Of a DNA stretch of 64,000 nt, positions 1 through 9,015 are shown one piece after another. Every line of letters starts with the position of its first letter. Within the stretch, counting starts at the first letter, position 1. The position numbers were made by a program, and so were the translations under genes. This DNA comes from Pareuzebyella sediminis (lineage in GTDB: Bacteria > Bacteroidota > Bacteroidia > Flavobacteriales > Flavobacteriaceae). Below the pieces are notes generated by a model that had not been told where the DNA came from, made no database searches, and saw only the letters and a program-made list of their open reading frames with translations. The stretch lies in the NCBI RefSeq assembly GCF_008367235.1, contig NZ_VTZS01000002.1:558001-622000 (forward strand), read 5' to 3'.

Positions 1-1
1 C

Positions 2-376
2 GATTCAAGAATGACAAAGGCCACGTTGCAAACTTCAGAGGCCATTGAAGGTTTGGTCACGGGTATGGTAAAGTTTGAGGAAATAACACTTATGAAAAGC
101 GATGATGATTCGGGCGGTTGGGCCTATATAGCGACCTACGGAGAGCAGACCCTGGTGCCCGATAAACTGGGTATGGCCCTATTTTATCGAAAAAAAGATG
201 TCGAGAAGATGGTCGATGGAGAATTCGACCATTTACTGCAATTCAAGCCTACCACAGAACCCATATCCTACTACTTCTTGGGAGCTTGGGAACAGGAAAA
301 GAACGGAATTACAAACAGACAACAATTCAAAGACTACTTAGAGACCCTTCTAACGGATTTCAACCGGCAGTCGTAA
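2..376 (+). CDS. DUF4861-type protein, C-terminal fragment (cut by window edge)
   Basis: The reading frame is open from base 2 with no upstream stop, so the gene begins outside the window; the first internal ATG is at 11 but is unlikely to be the start. About 124 C-terminal residues are visible. The block around 'TGMVKFE', followed by a section ending 'YYFLGAWEQE', matches my memory of the C-terminus of DUF4861 proteins, which occur in Bacteroidota pectin loci and are suspected carbohydrate-active proteins without an established activity. It lies 30 bases before the GH105 gene on the same strand, which fits a shared operon. The family assignment is from recall of the motif, not a search; the function is unknown. 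Confidence 0.55.
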   Translation, partial: DSRMTKATLQTSEAIEGLVTGMVKFEEITLMKSDDDSGGWAYIATYGEQTLVPDKLGMALFYRKKDVEKMVDGEFDHLLQFKPTTEPISYYFLGAWEQEKNGITNRQQFKDYLETLLTDFNRQS

Positions 377-406
377 TAGATATAAATCAACAATCATACT
401 AAAATT

Positions 407-1651
407 ATGGGTAATCGAAATATGCAAAAGGCCTTGTTGGCCCTTGTTTTTTTAATGGGGATGCCATGGGGTTGTAAAACGGATAAAAAAGAGGATGCCT
501 CGGGAGAAGGGCAGCATATAGAAAAAATCGTGTCCGAAGACCTTAAATGGTCGGAGCGCATGGCCCTTTCAGAGATACATCGTTTTCCGGACCCTACGTT
601 GCTCGATTTTCAAGAAAAATCACGCTGGAGCTATACCAACGGACTCGTTTTACAGGCTATGTCAAGGGTGTATGAAAAATACCCGGACCAAAGAATTTAT
701 GATTATATCTATGATTATGCCGATAGAATGGTCCATGCGGATGGTACGATCGAGACCTACAAATTGAGCAATTATAATCTTGATATGATCAAATCTGGTG
801 ATGTTCTGTTCTATCTGTATGGCAGAAAGAAAGAGCAACGGTTCAAAATGGCGATGGATACCCTTCATACGCAACTGGAAGGTCAACCGGTCACTTCGGA
901 AGGAGGGTATTGGCACAAAAAGAGATATCCCTTTCAAATGTGGATGGACGGCCTTTACATGGCGGAACCATTCCACGCCAAATATGCCAATACTTTTATG
1001 GACCAGCAGGAGGCCCAAAAAACATGGGATAAAATTGTATTGCAATTCGATCAGATCGAAAAGCATAATAGAGATCCTAAAACTGGATTGTATTACCACG
1101 GATGGGACGAAAGTAAGGAGCAACGCTGGGCAGATAAAACTACAGGGCTGTCCGAAAACTTTTGGTCGCGTGGGATGGGCTGGTACGGTATGGCCTTGGT
1201 GGATATTCTTGACTTCATTCCTGAGAGCCATCCAGGAAGGGAGCGTATTTTAGGGTATTTAAAACGGTATGCCGAAGCCATTGTCAGATACCAGGATGAT
1301 ACAGGTACTTGGTATCAAGTACTGGATATGCCGGACCGCGAAGGCAATTATCTTGAGGCGACCGGCTCCTGTATGTTTACCTACACCCTAGCAAAAGGGG
1401 TGAATAAAGGCTACCTCTCCGATACCTATATGGAAAGAGCAAAGAAAGGCTATGAGGGCATTTTAACCGAGTTTATAAGCGTCGAGGAGAACGGTATCGT
1501 GAATTTGAACAAGTGTTGTGGTGTGGCCGGTTTAGGTGGCGACCCCTACAGAGATGGCACTTTTGACTATTACATCAATGAAATCGTACGTGCGAACGAC
1601 CCCAAGGGTACAGGTCCTTTTATGATGGCTTCTTTAGAACTGGATCGATAA
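407..1651 (+). CDS. GH105 unsaturated rhamnogalacturonyl/galacturonyl hydrolase, lipoprotein
   Basis: Family 105 glycoside hydrolases remove the unsaturated uronate that pectate or rhamnogalacturonan lyases leave at the non-reducing end of oligosaccharides, by hydration of the double bond. The protein is 414 residues, usual for the family, with an alpha6/alpha6 barrel expected. 'WMDGLYMAEPF' near residue 180 carries the conserved catalytic Asp (about D181), and 'GFSRGMGWY'-like sequence follows at about 255 ('WSRGMGWYGMAL'). The N-terminus is a lipoprotein signal with lipobox 'MPWGC' (Cys 23), so the enzyme is probably membrane-anchored in the periplasm. A start at the ATG at 422 would give a tighter signal peptide. 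Followed after 12 bases by a GntP permease. Confidence 0.9.
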   Translation: MGNRNMQKALLALVFLMGMPWGCKTDKKEDASGEGQHIEKIVSEDLKWSERMALSEIHRFPDPTLLDFQEKSRWSYTNGLVLQAMSRVYEKYPDQRIYDYIYDYADRMVHADGTIETYKLSNYNLDMIKSGDVLFYLYGRKKEQRFKMAMDTLHTQLEGQPVTSEGGYWHKKRYPFQMWMDGLYMAEPFHAKYANTFMDQQEAQKTWDKIVLQFDQIEKHNRDPKTGLYYHGWDESKEQRWADKTTGLSENFWSRGMGWYGMALVDILDFIPESHPGRERILGYLKRYAEAIVRYQDDTGTWYQVLDMPDREGNYLEATGSCMFTYTLAKGVNKGYLSDTYMERAKKGYEGILTEFISVEENGIVNLNKCCGVAGLGGDPYRDGTFDYYINEIVRANDPKGTGPFMMASLELDR

Positions 1652-1663
1652 AACTCAACGATT

Positions 1664-3097
1664 ATGGACCCCTTGTTGATTATTGCTTTTGGTACGGCTA
1701 CCGTACTTTTCTGTATCATCCGATTAAAATTACATGCCGCCATATCCTTACTCTTGGCAGCCTTGATCACTGCTTTGTTGACCTCCCCGGAACAAATCAT
1801 GGCTTTTGCGGTTCATCAGGGGATGGAAGCAGGCCAAGCACAATCCCTTGTGAATATGGGGTTGGGGAAAAGGCTGGCGTCGGCATTTGGAAGTACGAGC
1901 AGTAAGATAGGAATACTTATCGCACTCGCCTCCATTATCGGAACGGCTCTTATGCGAAGTGGCGCTGCCGAACGTATCATTAGGGCACTTCTACGACTTT
2001 TTGGCCAAAAGCATACCTCGATAGCCCTTTTGTCCGGGAGTTTTACACTCGCCATACCCGTGTTTTTCGACACCGTGTTTTATTTGATGATTCCCTTGGT
2101 CAAATCGGTAGGCGTTAGAAATCCGAAGCGGTTCGGACTATATCTGATGACCATTATCGCGGGAGGGGTTATGGCCCACTCCCTTATTCCTCCAACACCT
2201 GGTCCTCTTTTCGTCGCCGAGGAAATGGGAATTGACTTGGGTGCCATGATCATCGGTGGTCTATGTGTGGGGGCCTTCACCGTTTTTTGCGGATATTTAT
2301 ATGCACTCTGGGCCAATAAGCGCTGGGACTTGCCCATGCGGGACACCCCGGATATGCCCATTAGTGACTTAAAGCAGTTCTCTGAAAGGAAACAGGAAGA
2401 ACTTCCTTCTTTGTGGCTTTCCCTTTTGCCGGTGGTCTTGCCTATTGTACTGATTACGGGCAATACTTTTTCGCAGATGGCCCTGGAATCCGATGGGGGC
2501 ACCAAGAGCGAGCTGCAGTTTAAGTTAGCTAATATTTTTGCCACTTTGGGAGATGCAAATATCGCCCTTTTTGTAGCCACAATAATAGCCATGTATCTCT
2601 TATGGAAACGGTTGAACGATATCGCTAGATTCAAAAAATTTATTTACGAAGCGCTTAGCAGTGCAGGGATGATCATATTGATTACTTCTGCCGGAGGAGC
2701 CTTTGGTCAAATGTTGCAGCAAACAGGTATTGGTATTCGTGTGGGCGAACTCGCCTCAAATTATCATATGGCCTTCTTACCGCTGGCCTTTTTTATTACC
2801 GCTGCCGTAAGAACGGCCCAGGGATCGGCGACAGTAGCCATGGTGACCGCCATAGGCGTCATAGGGGGGCTGGCGCAGGCTGATTTGGCATTTCATCCGG
2901 TATATCTAGCTTTAGCTATCGGTTGCGGCTCCAAAATTTTTGCATGGATGAACGATAGTGCTTTTTGGATCATTACCCAAATGAGCGGGATGAATGAAAA
3001 AGAAACCGTCAAGCATTTTTCCTTCCTATTAATGGTCATGGGATTTTCTGGCCTTCTTGCAGTAATGATATTGTCAAAACTGTTACCTTTCGTATGA
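1664..3097 (+). CDS. GntP family organic acid:H+ symporter
   Basis: This is a 477-residue, very hydrophobic protein with about 12 membrane segments. Motifs typical of the gluconate permease family are visible: '[15 protein letters not shown]' near residue 130, '[22 protein letters not shown]' region near 170-190, and '[16 protein letters not shown]' near 385. Characterised members import gluconate, 2-keto-3-deoxy-acids, fructuronate or other sugar acids with protons. The stop is one base before the galactarate-dehydratase-like gene, so the two are almost certainly co-transcribed, and the natural inference is a substrate released from pectin (galacturonate, an unsaturated uronate product, or hexarate) rather than gluconate. 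The exact substrate cannot be read from sequence. Confidence 0.88.
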   Translation: MDPLLIIAFGTATVLFCIIRLKLHAAISLLLAALITALLTSPEQIMAFAVHQGMEAGQAQSLVNMGLGKRLASAFGSTSSKIGILIALASIIGTALMRSGAAERIIRALLRLFGQKHTSIALLSGSFTLAIPVFFDTVFYLMIPLVKSVGVRNPKRFGLYLMTIIAGGVMAHSLIPPTPGPLFVAEEMGIDLGAMIIGGLCVGAFTVFCGYLYALWANKRWDLPMRDTPDMPISDLKQFSERKQEELPSLWLSLLPVVLPIVLITGNTFSQMALESDGGTKSELQFKLANIFATLGDANIALFVATIIAMYLLWKRLNDIARFKKFIYEALSSAGMIILITSAGGAFGQMLQQTGIGIRVGELASNYHMAFLPLAFFITAAVRTAQGSATVAMVTAIGVIGGLAQADLAFHPVYLALAIGCGSKIFAWMNDSAFWIITQMSGMNEKETVKHFSFLLMVMGFSGLLAVMILSKLLPFV

Positions 3098-3098
3098 G

Positions 3099-4640
3099 AT
3101 GAAAAATTTGTATACCCATCTAATTGTCACTACCGAGTCTGACAATGTCGGTATCGTGGTCAACCCAAAAGGATTGGAAGCAGGCACGAAAGCGATGGAA
3201 AACGTAACACTTACGGAGTACATCCCTATGGGGCATAAAGTAGCGCTGCGACAAATCGAATCGGGTGATCCCATTATTCGTTATGGTCACACCATCGCCT
3301 ACGCAGATGGGATGATTAGAGCAGGAGCCTGGGTAAATGAACGAAATATTTCGGTACCCGAACCTCCAATTCTGGACCTGATATCTATGGAGGAAAACGA
3401 GTTTCCCCACTTGGAGCCTTTGCGTGGTTATACCTTTGAGGGATATAAAAATAAAGATGGGTCGGTCGGTACGAAGAACGTACTTGCCATTACCACCAGT
3501 GTACAATGTGTAGCTGGCCTGACCGATTATGCGGTTAAAAAAATAAAGGACGAATTGTTGCCAAAGTATCCCAATGTAGACGATGTGGTCGGCTTGACAC
3601 ACACCTATGGTTGCGGGGTCGCCATTAACGCTCCGGCCGCTATGGTCCCCATTCGAACCATTCAAAATATCATGACGAACCCTAATTTTGGAGGAGAGGT
3701 TATGGTCATAGGCCTCGGATGTGAAAAACTTCGACCAGAACGGCTTCTTCGAGTTGACGATAACACCAAGGATGGTGCAGGTGATATTCTATATATGCAG
3801 GATGAAAGCTTCAATGGGTTTTCGCAGATGTTGGAAGGCGTGATGGCCTTGGGCGAAAAGCATTTGAAAAAATTGAATGTACGTCGGAGGCAGACCTGTC
3901 CCGCTTCCGATTTGGTGGTGGGGATGCAATGTGGAGGGAGCGATGCCTTTTCCGGCTTGACGGCCAATCCTGTGGCAGGTTTTGTCTCCGACCTTATTGT
4001 GAGGGCTGGGGGTAGCGTGCTATTTTCGGAAGTTACAGAGGTACGCGATGGCGTACATTTGCTCGTGCCCAGAACTGCCGAGCCCGCTGTAGGTAGGGCT
4101 TTGTTAGATGAAATGAAGTGGTATGATCACTACTTATCCCAGGGTGAAGTAGATCGTAGTGAAAATACGTCTCCTGGGAACAAAAGAGGCGGTCTGAGTA
4201 CTATAGTAGAGAAAGCTCTCGGATCAATTGCCAAATCAGGTTCGGCGCCTATCGTAGACGTATTGTCCCCAGGAGAGAAAGTCCGTAAAAAAGGGCTAAC
4301 TTTTGCAGCAACTCCCGCGAGCGATTTTGTTTGCGGTACTTTACAGGTAGCGTCAGGAATGAACATACACCTTTTTATGACGGGGAGGGGCACGCCTTAT
4401 GGACTTGCCATGGTCCCCGTTATTAAAGTGGGTTCCAATTCCGCCTTGAGCGAGCGCTGGTATGACCTTATTGATTTTGATGCGGGAAGGGTGGCGACCG
4501 GTGAGGCGACTATTGAAAGCCTGGGTTGGGAGCTTTTTCATTTGATTTTGAAAGTGGCAAGTGGGCAAGAAAAAGTATCTTGTGATAAATTGGGATTGCA
4601 CAATGATCTTGTACTTTTTAATCCGGGGCCGTTAACTTAA
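3099..4640 (+). CDS. garD: Galactarate dehydratase-like (UxaA/GarD family)
   Basis: 513 residues with the two-part architecture of the altronate/galactarate dehydratase family: an N-terminal SAF-like region (about 1-95, ending '[18 protein letters not shown]') and a large C-terminal catalytic region with conserved 'GTKNVLAI', 'THTYGCG' and 'GLGCE' segments whose Cys and His residues bind metal. Members dehydrate galactarate to 5-dehydro-4-deoxyglucarate (GarD) or altronate to 2-keto-3-deoxygluconate (UxaA). Length (GarD about 520, UxaA about 495) and the next gene, 5-dehydro-4-deoxyglucarate dehydratase, favour GarD. UxaA remains possible because the two are close homologues. The start ATG lies one base after the permease stop. 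Confidence 0.75.
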   Translation: MKNLYTHLIVTTESDNVGIVVNPKGLEAGTKAMENVTLTEYIPMGHKVALRQIESGDPIIRYGHTIAYADGMIRAGAWVNERNISVPEPPILDLISMEENEFPHLEPLRGYTFEGYKNKDGSVGTKNVLAITTSVQCVAGLTDYAVKKIKDELLPKYPNVDDVVGLTHTYGCGVAINAPAAMVPIRTIQNIMTNPNFGGEVMVIGLGCEKLRPERLLRVDDNTKDGAGDILYMQDESFNGFSQMLEGVMALGEKHLKKLNVRRRQTCPASDLVVGMQCGGSDAFSGLTANPVAGFVSDLIVRAGGSVLFSEVTEVRDGVHLLVPRTAEPAVGRALLDEMKWYDHYLSQGEVDRSENTSPGNKRGGLSTIVEKALGSIAKSGSAPIVDVLSPGEKVRKKGLTFAATPASDFVCGTLQVASGMNIHLFMTGRGTPYGLAMVPVIKVGSNSALSERWYDLIDFDAGRVATGEATIESLGWELFHLILKVASGQEKVSCDKLGLHNDLVLFNPGPLT

Positions 4641-4665
4641 GATAGGAATTATAAATTAAAGCAAT

Positions 4666-5580
4666 ATGGAATTTGAAACAATCAAAAGCGCTTTGGGAGA
4701 TGGGTTATTATCCTTTCCCGTTACCGATATGAATGTGCATGGCAATTTCGACCCTGACGGTTTTTCGAATAGGGTAGATTGGTTTATGAAGCATGATATT
4801 TCGGCGGTTTTTGTGGCCGGGGGCACAGGGGAATTCTTTTCGCTTTCCGAAGAGGAATACCAACAAATAGTACAAGTTTCGGTGGAAGTTGTCGATAAAA
4901 AGGTTCCGGTACTATCGAGTGTAGGCCGAAGTATACCTGAAGCTATCGCTTTTGCCAAAATTGCGGAGCAGGCCGGTATTGATGGTCTTTTGCTCATGCC
5001 CCCCTACTTGACGGGATGTCCCGAGAGCGGTTTGATTGCCTATGCCAAGACAATTATGCAGAGCACCAAACTTCCGGTAGTCTATTACAATCGAGCGAAC
5101 GGCATCCTTTCCAGTCAAGGGGTAGCCGCTCTGGCTGAGGCTTGCCCAAATCTTATTGCATTGAAGGATGGTACGGGCAACATGCAAGAATTGAACGATA
5201 CCGTGAAAACGATTGGGGATCGACTTACCTATATCGGCGGTGTGCCTACGGCCGAAATTATTTCCGAGGCTTATCTCTCCATCGGAGTTAATACATATTC
5301 TTCTGCCGTGTTCAATTTCGTTCCCGATTTGGCACTTGCTTTCTATAAGGCCCTAAGGGCAGGAGATCAAGCCAAGGTAAAGACCATCATCACTACGTTT
5401 TTTATACCTTTTATCCGTCTTCGCAGTAAAAAAGCTGGGTATGCGGTCAGTCTGATCAAGGCAGGTGCCGATCTAATCGGTAGGCCAGCAGGAAATGTCA
5501 GAGCCCCTTTGGAGATGCCCAACCAAGGTGAGATTGAAGAATTGAAAGGTTTGATCGAGAAGGCATCCTCGCTCATTTGA
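4666..5580 (+). CDS. kdgD: 5-dehydro-4-deoxyglucarate dehydratase
   Basis: Dihydrodipicolinate-synthase-superfamily TIM barrel of 304 residues. It decarboxylates and dehydrates 5-dehydro-4-deoxyglucarate to 2,5-dioxopentanoate, the step before 2-oxoglutarate in oxidative uronate catabolism. Visible features: 'GLLSFPVTDM' at 13-22, 'AGGTGEFFSLS' at 51-61 (substrate carboxylate binding), 'VVYYNRAN' near 138-145 with the conserved Tyr, and 'LIALKDGTGN' with the Schiff-base Lys at about 167. The phrases 'FPVTD' and 'GGTGEFFSL' are typical of KdgD rather than of DapA or NanA. It follows the dehydratase by 25 bases. No uronate dehydrogenase or 2-oxoglutarate-semialdehyde dehydrogenase is in the window; they may lie upstream. 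Confidence 0.87.
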   Translation: MEFETIKSALGDGLLSFPVTDMNVHGNFDPDGFSNRVDWFMKHDISAVFVAGGTGEFFSLSEEEYQQIVQVSVEVVDKKVPVLSSVGRSIPEAIAFAKIAEQAGIDGLLLMPPYLTGCPESGLIAYAKTIMQSTKLPVVYYNRANGILSSQGVAALAEACPNLIALKDGTGNMQELNDTVKTIGDRLTYIGGVPTAEIISEAYLSIGVNTYSSAVFNFVPDLALAFYKALRAGDQAKVKTIITTFFIPFIRLRSKKAGYAVSLIKAGADLIGRPAGNVRAPLEMPNQGEIEELKGLIEKASSLI

Positions 5581-5602
5581 TAATCCTGTGGCTTATATCG
5601 GA

Positions 5603-6616
5603 ATGAATATTCGTAAAACTTGGTTTTCCTTTTTTGTCTGTTCTTTTTTCTATTTTTTAGCAAATGCCCAAGTCGCTACTGAAAAGGAGGTAGACATATA
5701 CAATATGGTGGTGGCAAAGGATGGGTCCGGTGATTTCATGACTATTCAAGAAGCCATCAATGCGGCAAAAGGATTTCCCGATAAAAGAGTGACCATCATT
5801 CTTAAAAATGGGGTCTATCGCGAAAAGGTCGAAATATATGAGTGGAACAATAGAGTGAGCCTTATTGGGGAAGATAGGGAAAAGACGATTATTACCTATG
5901 ATGATTATTTCGACAAACTGAACCTAGGCCGTAACAGTACTTTTCATACCCCGACACTTTTGGTTCAGGGCAATGATTTTTATGCGACCAACCTGACCAT
6001 TAAAAATACGGCCGGCGAGGTTGGACAGGCAGTGGCCCTCGCCGTAAATGCAGACCGGGTGCTCATCGAAAATTGTTCGATTATCGGTAATCAAGATACG
6101 CTATATACCACAGGGGAGGGCTCTCGGCAATATTATAAGGATTGTTATATCGAAGGTACTACGGATTTCATATTCGGGCAGGCCACGGCGCTTTTTGAGA
6201 ATTGTATGATTCATAGCAAAGCCAATTCCTTTATTACCGCCGCTTCTACCCCCGAAGGGATGCCCTTTGGCTATGTGTTCATGAGTTGTACGTTGACCGG
6301 AGAAGACGGACTTGAAAAAGTGTATCTAGGAAGGCCTTGGCGTACCTATGCTAAAACCGTGTTTTTAAACTGTTCCATGGAAGACCATATTAGTGCTGAA
6401 GGTTGGGATAATTGGTCGAACAAAGAAGCTGAAGTTAGCAGCTTTTATGCGGAATATAAGTGCAAGGGAACTGGATACAAACCCAGTCAACGGGTCAGCT
6501 GGTCTCATCAACTTAACGAGTCGCAAGCGGAAAGGTACACGGTCGAAAATATTCTCGGAAATAGGGGAACTCCTGATAATGGGGATGGGAAACCTTGGTA
6601 TCTAAATTTTGATTGA
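5603..6616 (+). CDS. Pectin methylesterase (CE8)
   Basis: Right-handed beta-helix pectinesterase that removes methyl esters from homogalacturonan, releasing methanol. The start at 5603 is preferred over the ATG at 5588 because it opens directly with a signal peptide (basic 'NIRK', hydrophobic stretch, cleavage after 'ANA'). Family motifs are all present: 'MTIQEAINAA' near 40, 'GQAVALAVNADRVLIENC' with the first Gln, 'GNQDTLYT' with the acid/base Asp, 'DFIFGQATALFENC' with the nucleophilic Asp, and 'LGRPWR' with the substrate-binding Arg. At about 338 residues it is a single-domain secreted enzyme. It ends one base before the next start, so it is co-translated with the CE12 esterase, and together they would expose pectin to lyases. 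Confidence 0.92.
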   Translation: MNIRKTWFSFFVCSFFYFLANAQVATEKEVDIYNMVVAKDGSGDFMTIQEAINAAKGFPDKRVTIILKNGVYREKVEIYEWNNRVSLIGEDREKTIITYDDYFDKLNLGRNSTFHTPTLLVQGNDFYATNLTIKNTAGEVGQAVALAVNADRVLIENCSIIGNQDTLYTTGEGSRQYYKDCYIEGTTDFIFGQATALFENCMIHSKANSFITAASTPEGMPFGYVFMSCTLTGEDGLEKVYLGRPWRTYAKTVFLNCSMEDHISAEGWDNWSNKEAEVSSFYAEYKCKGTGYKPSQRVSWSHQLNESQAERYTVENILGNRGTPDNGDGKPWYLNFD

Positions 6617-6617
6617 A

Positions 6618-7364
6618 ATGAAAAAGAGGATAGTATTGTTTTTGGCGCTATGGATGGCCTTTTTGGGTAGCGCTCAAGAGATCACAATTTATTGTATAGG
6701 CGATTCGACAATGGCCGACAAAGAAAATCCTGATAAAAATCCTGAGCATGGTTGGGCCCAAGTGTTGTCCGAATTTTTTACGGATAGTGTTAAAGTAGAT
6801 AATAGGGCGGTAAATGGGCGAAGTTCCAAAAGCTTTATAGTCGAAAAGAGATGGGATTCAGTGTATCGTGCGCTTCGATCTGGGGATTATGTTTTTATCC
6901 AGTTTGGGCACAACGACCAAAAATTTAAAGATTCCAGTCGGTATACGAATCCTCATACAACGTACCGGCACAACCTGATTCGCTTTGTAAATGAAACCCG
7001 TGAACAGGGAGCCACACCTGTGTTGTTCTCCCCCATCGTCCGGCGAAATTTTAATGAATTCGGTACTCTTATCGATACGCATGGAGACTATCCTCTTGAA
7101 GCGAGATTAGTGGCTCAAGAATATCAGGTTGCTTTTATCGATCTTCAGTATTTGACCGAGCTAATGGAGATGTCGTATGGGCCCGAGGGTTCAAAGACAC
7201 TACACCTACATTTTAAAGTTGGGGAGCACCCATACTATCCCGAAGGAAAGGAAGATAATACCCACCTGTCGAGAAAAGGGGCCTTAGAAGTTTCGGCTTT
7301 GGTTATTCAGGAGTTAAAAACATTAGAGCTTCCGTTGGCAAAAATGATAAAACCAATGAATTAG
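6618..7364 (+). CDS. Rhamnogalacturonan/pectin acetylesterase (CE12, SGNH)
   Basis: SGNH hydrolase of about 248 residues that takes acetyl groups off pectin, probably rhamnogalacturonan. All four blocks are visible: 'CIGDSTMAD' (Ser), 'NGRSSKSF' (Gly), 'IQFGHNDQK' (Asn) and 'DNTHLSRKGA' (Asp and His). A signal peptide ending 'GSAQ' indicates export. The ATG at 6618 lies one base after the stop of the pectin methylesterase, so a TTG nine bases earlier is not needed. It is the last gene of the plus-strand pectin operon; 22 bases separate its stop from the convergent symporter stop, and I see no clear terminator between them. Confidence 0.9.
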   Translation: MKKRIVLFLALWMAFLGSAQEITIYCIGDSTMADKENPDKNPEHGWAQVLSEFFTDSVKVDNRAVNGRSSKSFIVEKRWDSVYRALRSGDYVFIQFGHNDQKFKDSSRYTNPHTTYRHNLIRFVNETREQGATPVLFSPIVRRNFNEFGTLIDTHGDYPLEARLVAQEYQVAFIDLQYLTELMEMSYGPEGSKTLHLHFKVGEHPYYPEGKEDNTHLSRKGALEVSALVIQELKTLELPLAKMIKPMN

Positions 7365-7386
7365 AAGTATAGTCGTTTATTTTTTG

Positions 7387-9006
7387 CTAGTCCCCATTAA
7401 AAAACACCATCACGCTGATTACGATGGCCACCACGACGATAGATACGATAACGTCTTTCCAGTTATAGCTCGCTTTGTTCTTGCTTTTTTCTTCATCCGT
7501 GATTGTCCCGAAAGTGAGGTTTACCACTTTTTCCTGCGAGGGTGCAGGTGTTAGTAGGCTTACCGCGACGGCGAATAGAATACAAAAGAGAAAAAACCAG
7601 GCACCGAAGGTCAAAAAGTTCATATCGCCCATTTTGAATAGAAATCCCTCGGGATTAAGAGATCCCTTGATCAGTTCGAGAACAATTCGCAGTGCGGCTA
7701 CAAAGATACCTACAATAAGCGTAGCGAAAGCCCCGTGCGAATTGATTCGCTTATGAAATATGCCCAATAGAAACACCGCTGTGATCGGCGGGGCTATGTA
7801 CGATTGTACGCTTTGAAGGTATTCATACAATACCCCGGAAATGTTCGCCATAATAGGAATCCAGATGACACCTATGATGACAGTAATGACAGTGGCTATC
7901 TGCCCGGTACGCACCAATTTTTTCTCCGGTGTGTTAGGGCGCAGTTTTTTGTAGATATCAACGGTAAACAATGTAGAGCAAGAATTGAACACCGAGGCGA
8001 GGGAACTCATAAGTGCCGCGAGCAGACCTGCTGCCACCAGTCCTCGAAGTCCTGAAGGCAGAAGGTTGCTCATCAAAATAGGAAATGCTTCATCTGGCGA
8101 ATCCCAATGCAATTCTCCCCTCATTTTCAGGGCCAATGCGATCACACCAGGAATCAGAAAGAGGAATACCGGCATCAGTTTCATGACGGCACCGAAAATT
8201 GTACCTCTTCGACCTTCTTTGATATTCTTTGCAGTCAAGGCACGTTGTACAATGTATTGGTCGGTACACCAATACCAAATACCCACGATGGTACTTGAAA
8301 TCACCAAAGATGGCCATGGAAAATCAGGATCGGTGGGTGGACGCCACATGTTGAGGTACTCCGGTGTAACCGTGTCGACCATACTTTGCCATCCCCCCAC
8401 TTTATCGAGACCTATAATGGTCAAAACAGCGGCGCCTATAATCAATAGAACGGCCTGTAAGGTTTCGGTGTAGACCACGGCCCGCATTCCTCCAAGTACC
8501 GTATAAATTCCGGTTAGTACGACGGTAGCAATAGCTCCGGTCCAAAAATCAATACCCAGAAGCGCCGATACTACCACACCTCCGGCATAAATAGTAACCG
8601 ATATTTTTGTTAGCACATAGGCCAGTATGGAAAAGACCGACAGCACCCAGCGGGATCTGGCATCAAATCTCTTTTCCAAAAATTCGGGCATGGTAAACAC
8701 CCCGCTACGCGCATAAAAGGGAAGAAACACCCAACCCAATAAGAGCACGACCCAAGCGTGTATTTCATAAATCAGCATGGGCAATTTATTGCTGGCCCCT
8801 GCACCGGCAAGACCCACCACATGTTCCGAACCAATATTCGATGCAAAAATCGACGCACCCACGACGAACCAGCCGACATTTCTTCCTGCAAGGAAATAAT
8901 CTTCGGTATTGTCTTTTTTCTTACGTATCACCCATACGGCAATACCTAAAAGAACGATAAAATACAATACAATGCTGATCCAGTCGAGCGTGTCCAATGT
9001 TTTCAT
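7387..9006 (-). CDS. SSS family sodium:sugar symporter, probably for L-arabinose
   Basis: 539 residues with about 14 membrane segments, matching the SGLT-type branch of the sodium:solute symporter family. 'DYFLAGRNVGWFVVGASIFASNIGSEHVVG' region (residues 35-64) is the typical first signature, and 'CTDQYIVQRALTAKN' near 245-260 is the conserved loop found in SGLT/vSGLT proteins. It is the last gene of the arabinose operon, so import of L-arabinose (or arabino-oligosaccharides) across the inner membrane with Na+ is the natural inference. It starts 9 bases after the galM stop on the same strand. The sugar is inferred from context only. Confidence 0.88.
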   Translation of the reverse strand: MKTLDTLDWISIVLYFIVLLGIAVWVIRKKKDNTEDYFLAGRNVGWFVVGASIFASNIGSEHVVGLAGAGASNKLPMLIYEIHAWVVLLLGWVFLPFYARSGVFTMPEFLEKRFDARSRWVLSVFSILAYVLTKISVTIYAGGVVVSALLGIDFWTGAIATVVLTGIYTVLGGMRAVVYTETLQAVLLIIGAAVLTIIGLDKVGGWQSMVDTVTPEYLNMWRPPTDPDFPWPSLVISSTIVGIWYWCTDQYIVQRALTAKNIKEGRRGTIFGAVMKLMPVFLFLIPGVIALALKMRGELHWDSPDEAFPILMSNLLPSGLRGLVAAGLLAALMSSLASVFNSCSTLFTVDIYKKLRPNTPEKKLVRTGQIATVITVIIGVIWIPIMANISGVLYEYLQSVQSYIAPPITAVFLLGIFHKRINSHGAFATLIVGIFVAALRIVLELIKGSLNPEGFLFKMGDMNFLTFGAWFFLFCILFAVAVSLLTPAPSQEKVVNLTFGTITDEEKSKNKASYNWKDVIVSIVVVAIVISVMVFFNGD

Positions 9007-9015
9007 GGAGTCAAT

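Noticed and set aside
662-1281. Open frames antisense to the GH105 gene
   Set aside because: They lie wholly inside a gene with full family motifs and have no recognisable features.
7365-7386. Terminator between the pectin and arabinose operons
   Set aside because: No inverted repeat of useful length is visible in these 22 bases or the adjoining gene ends.
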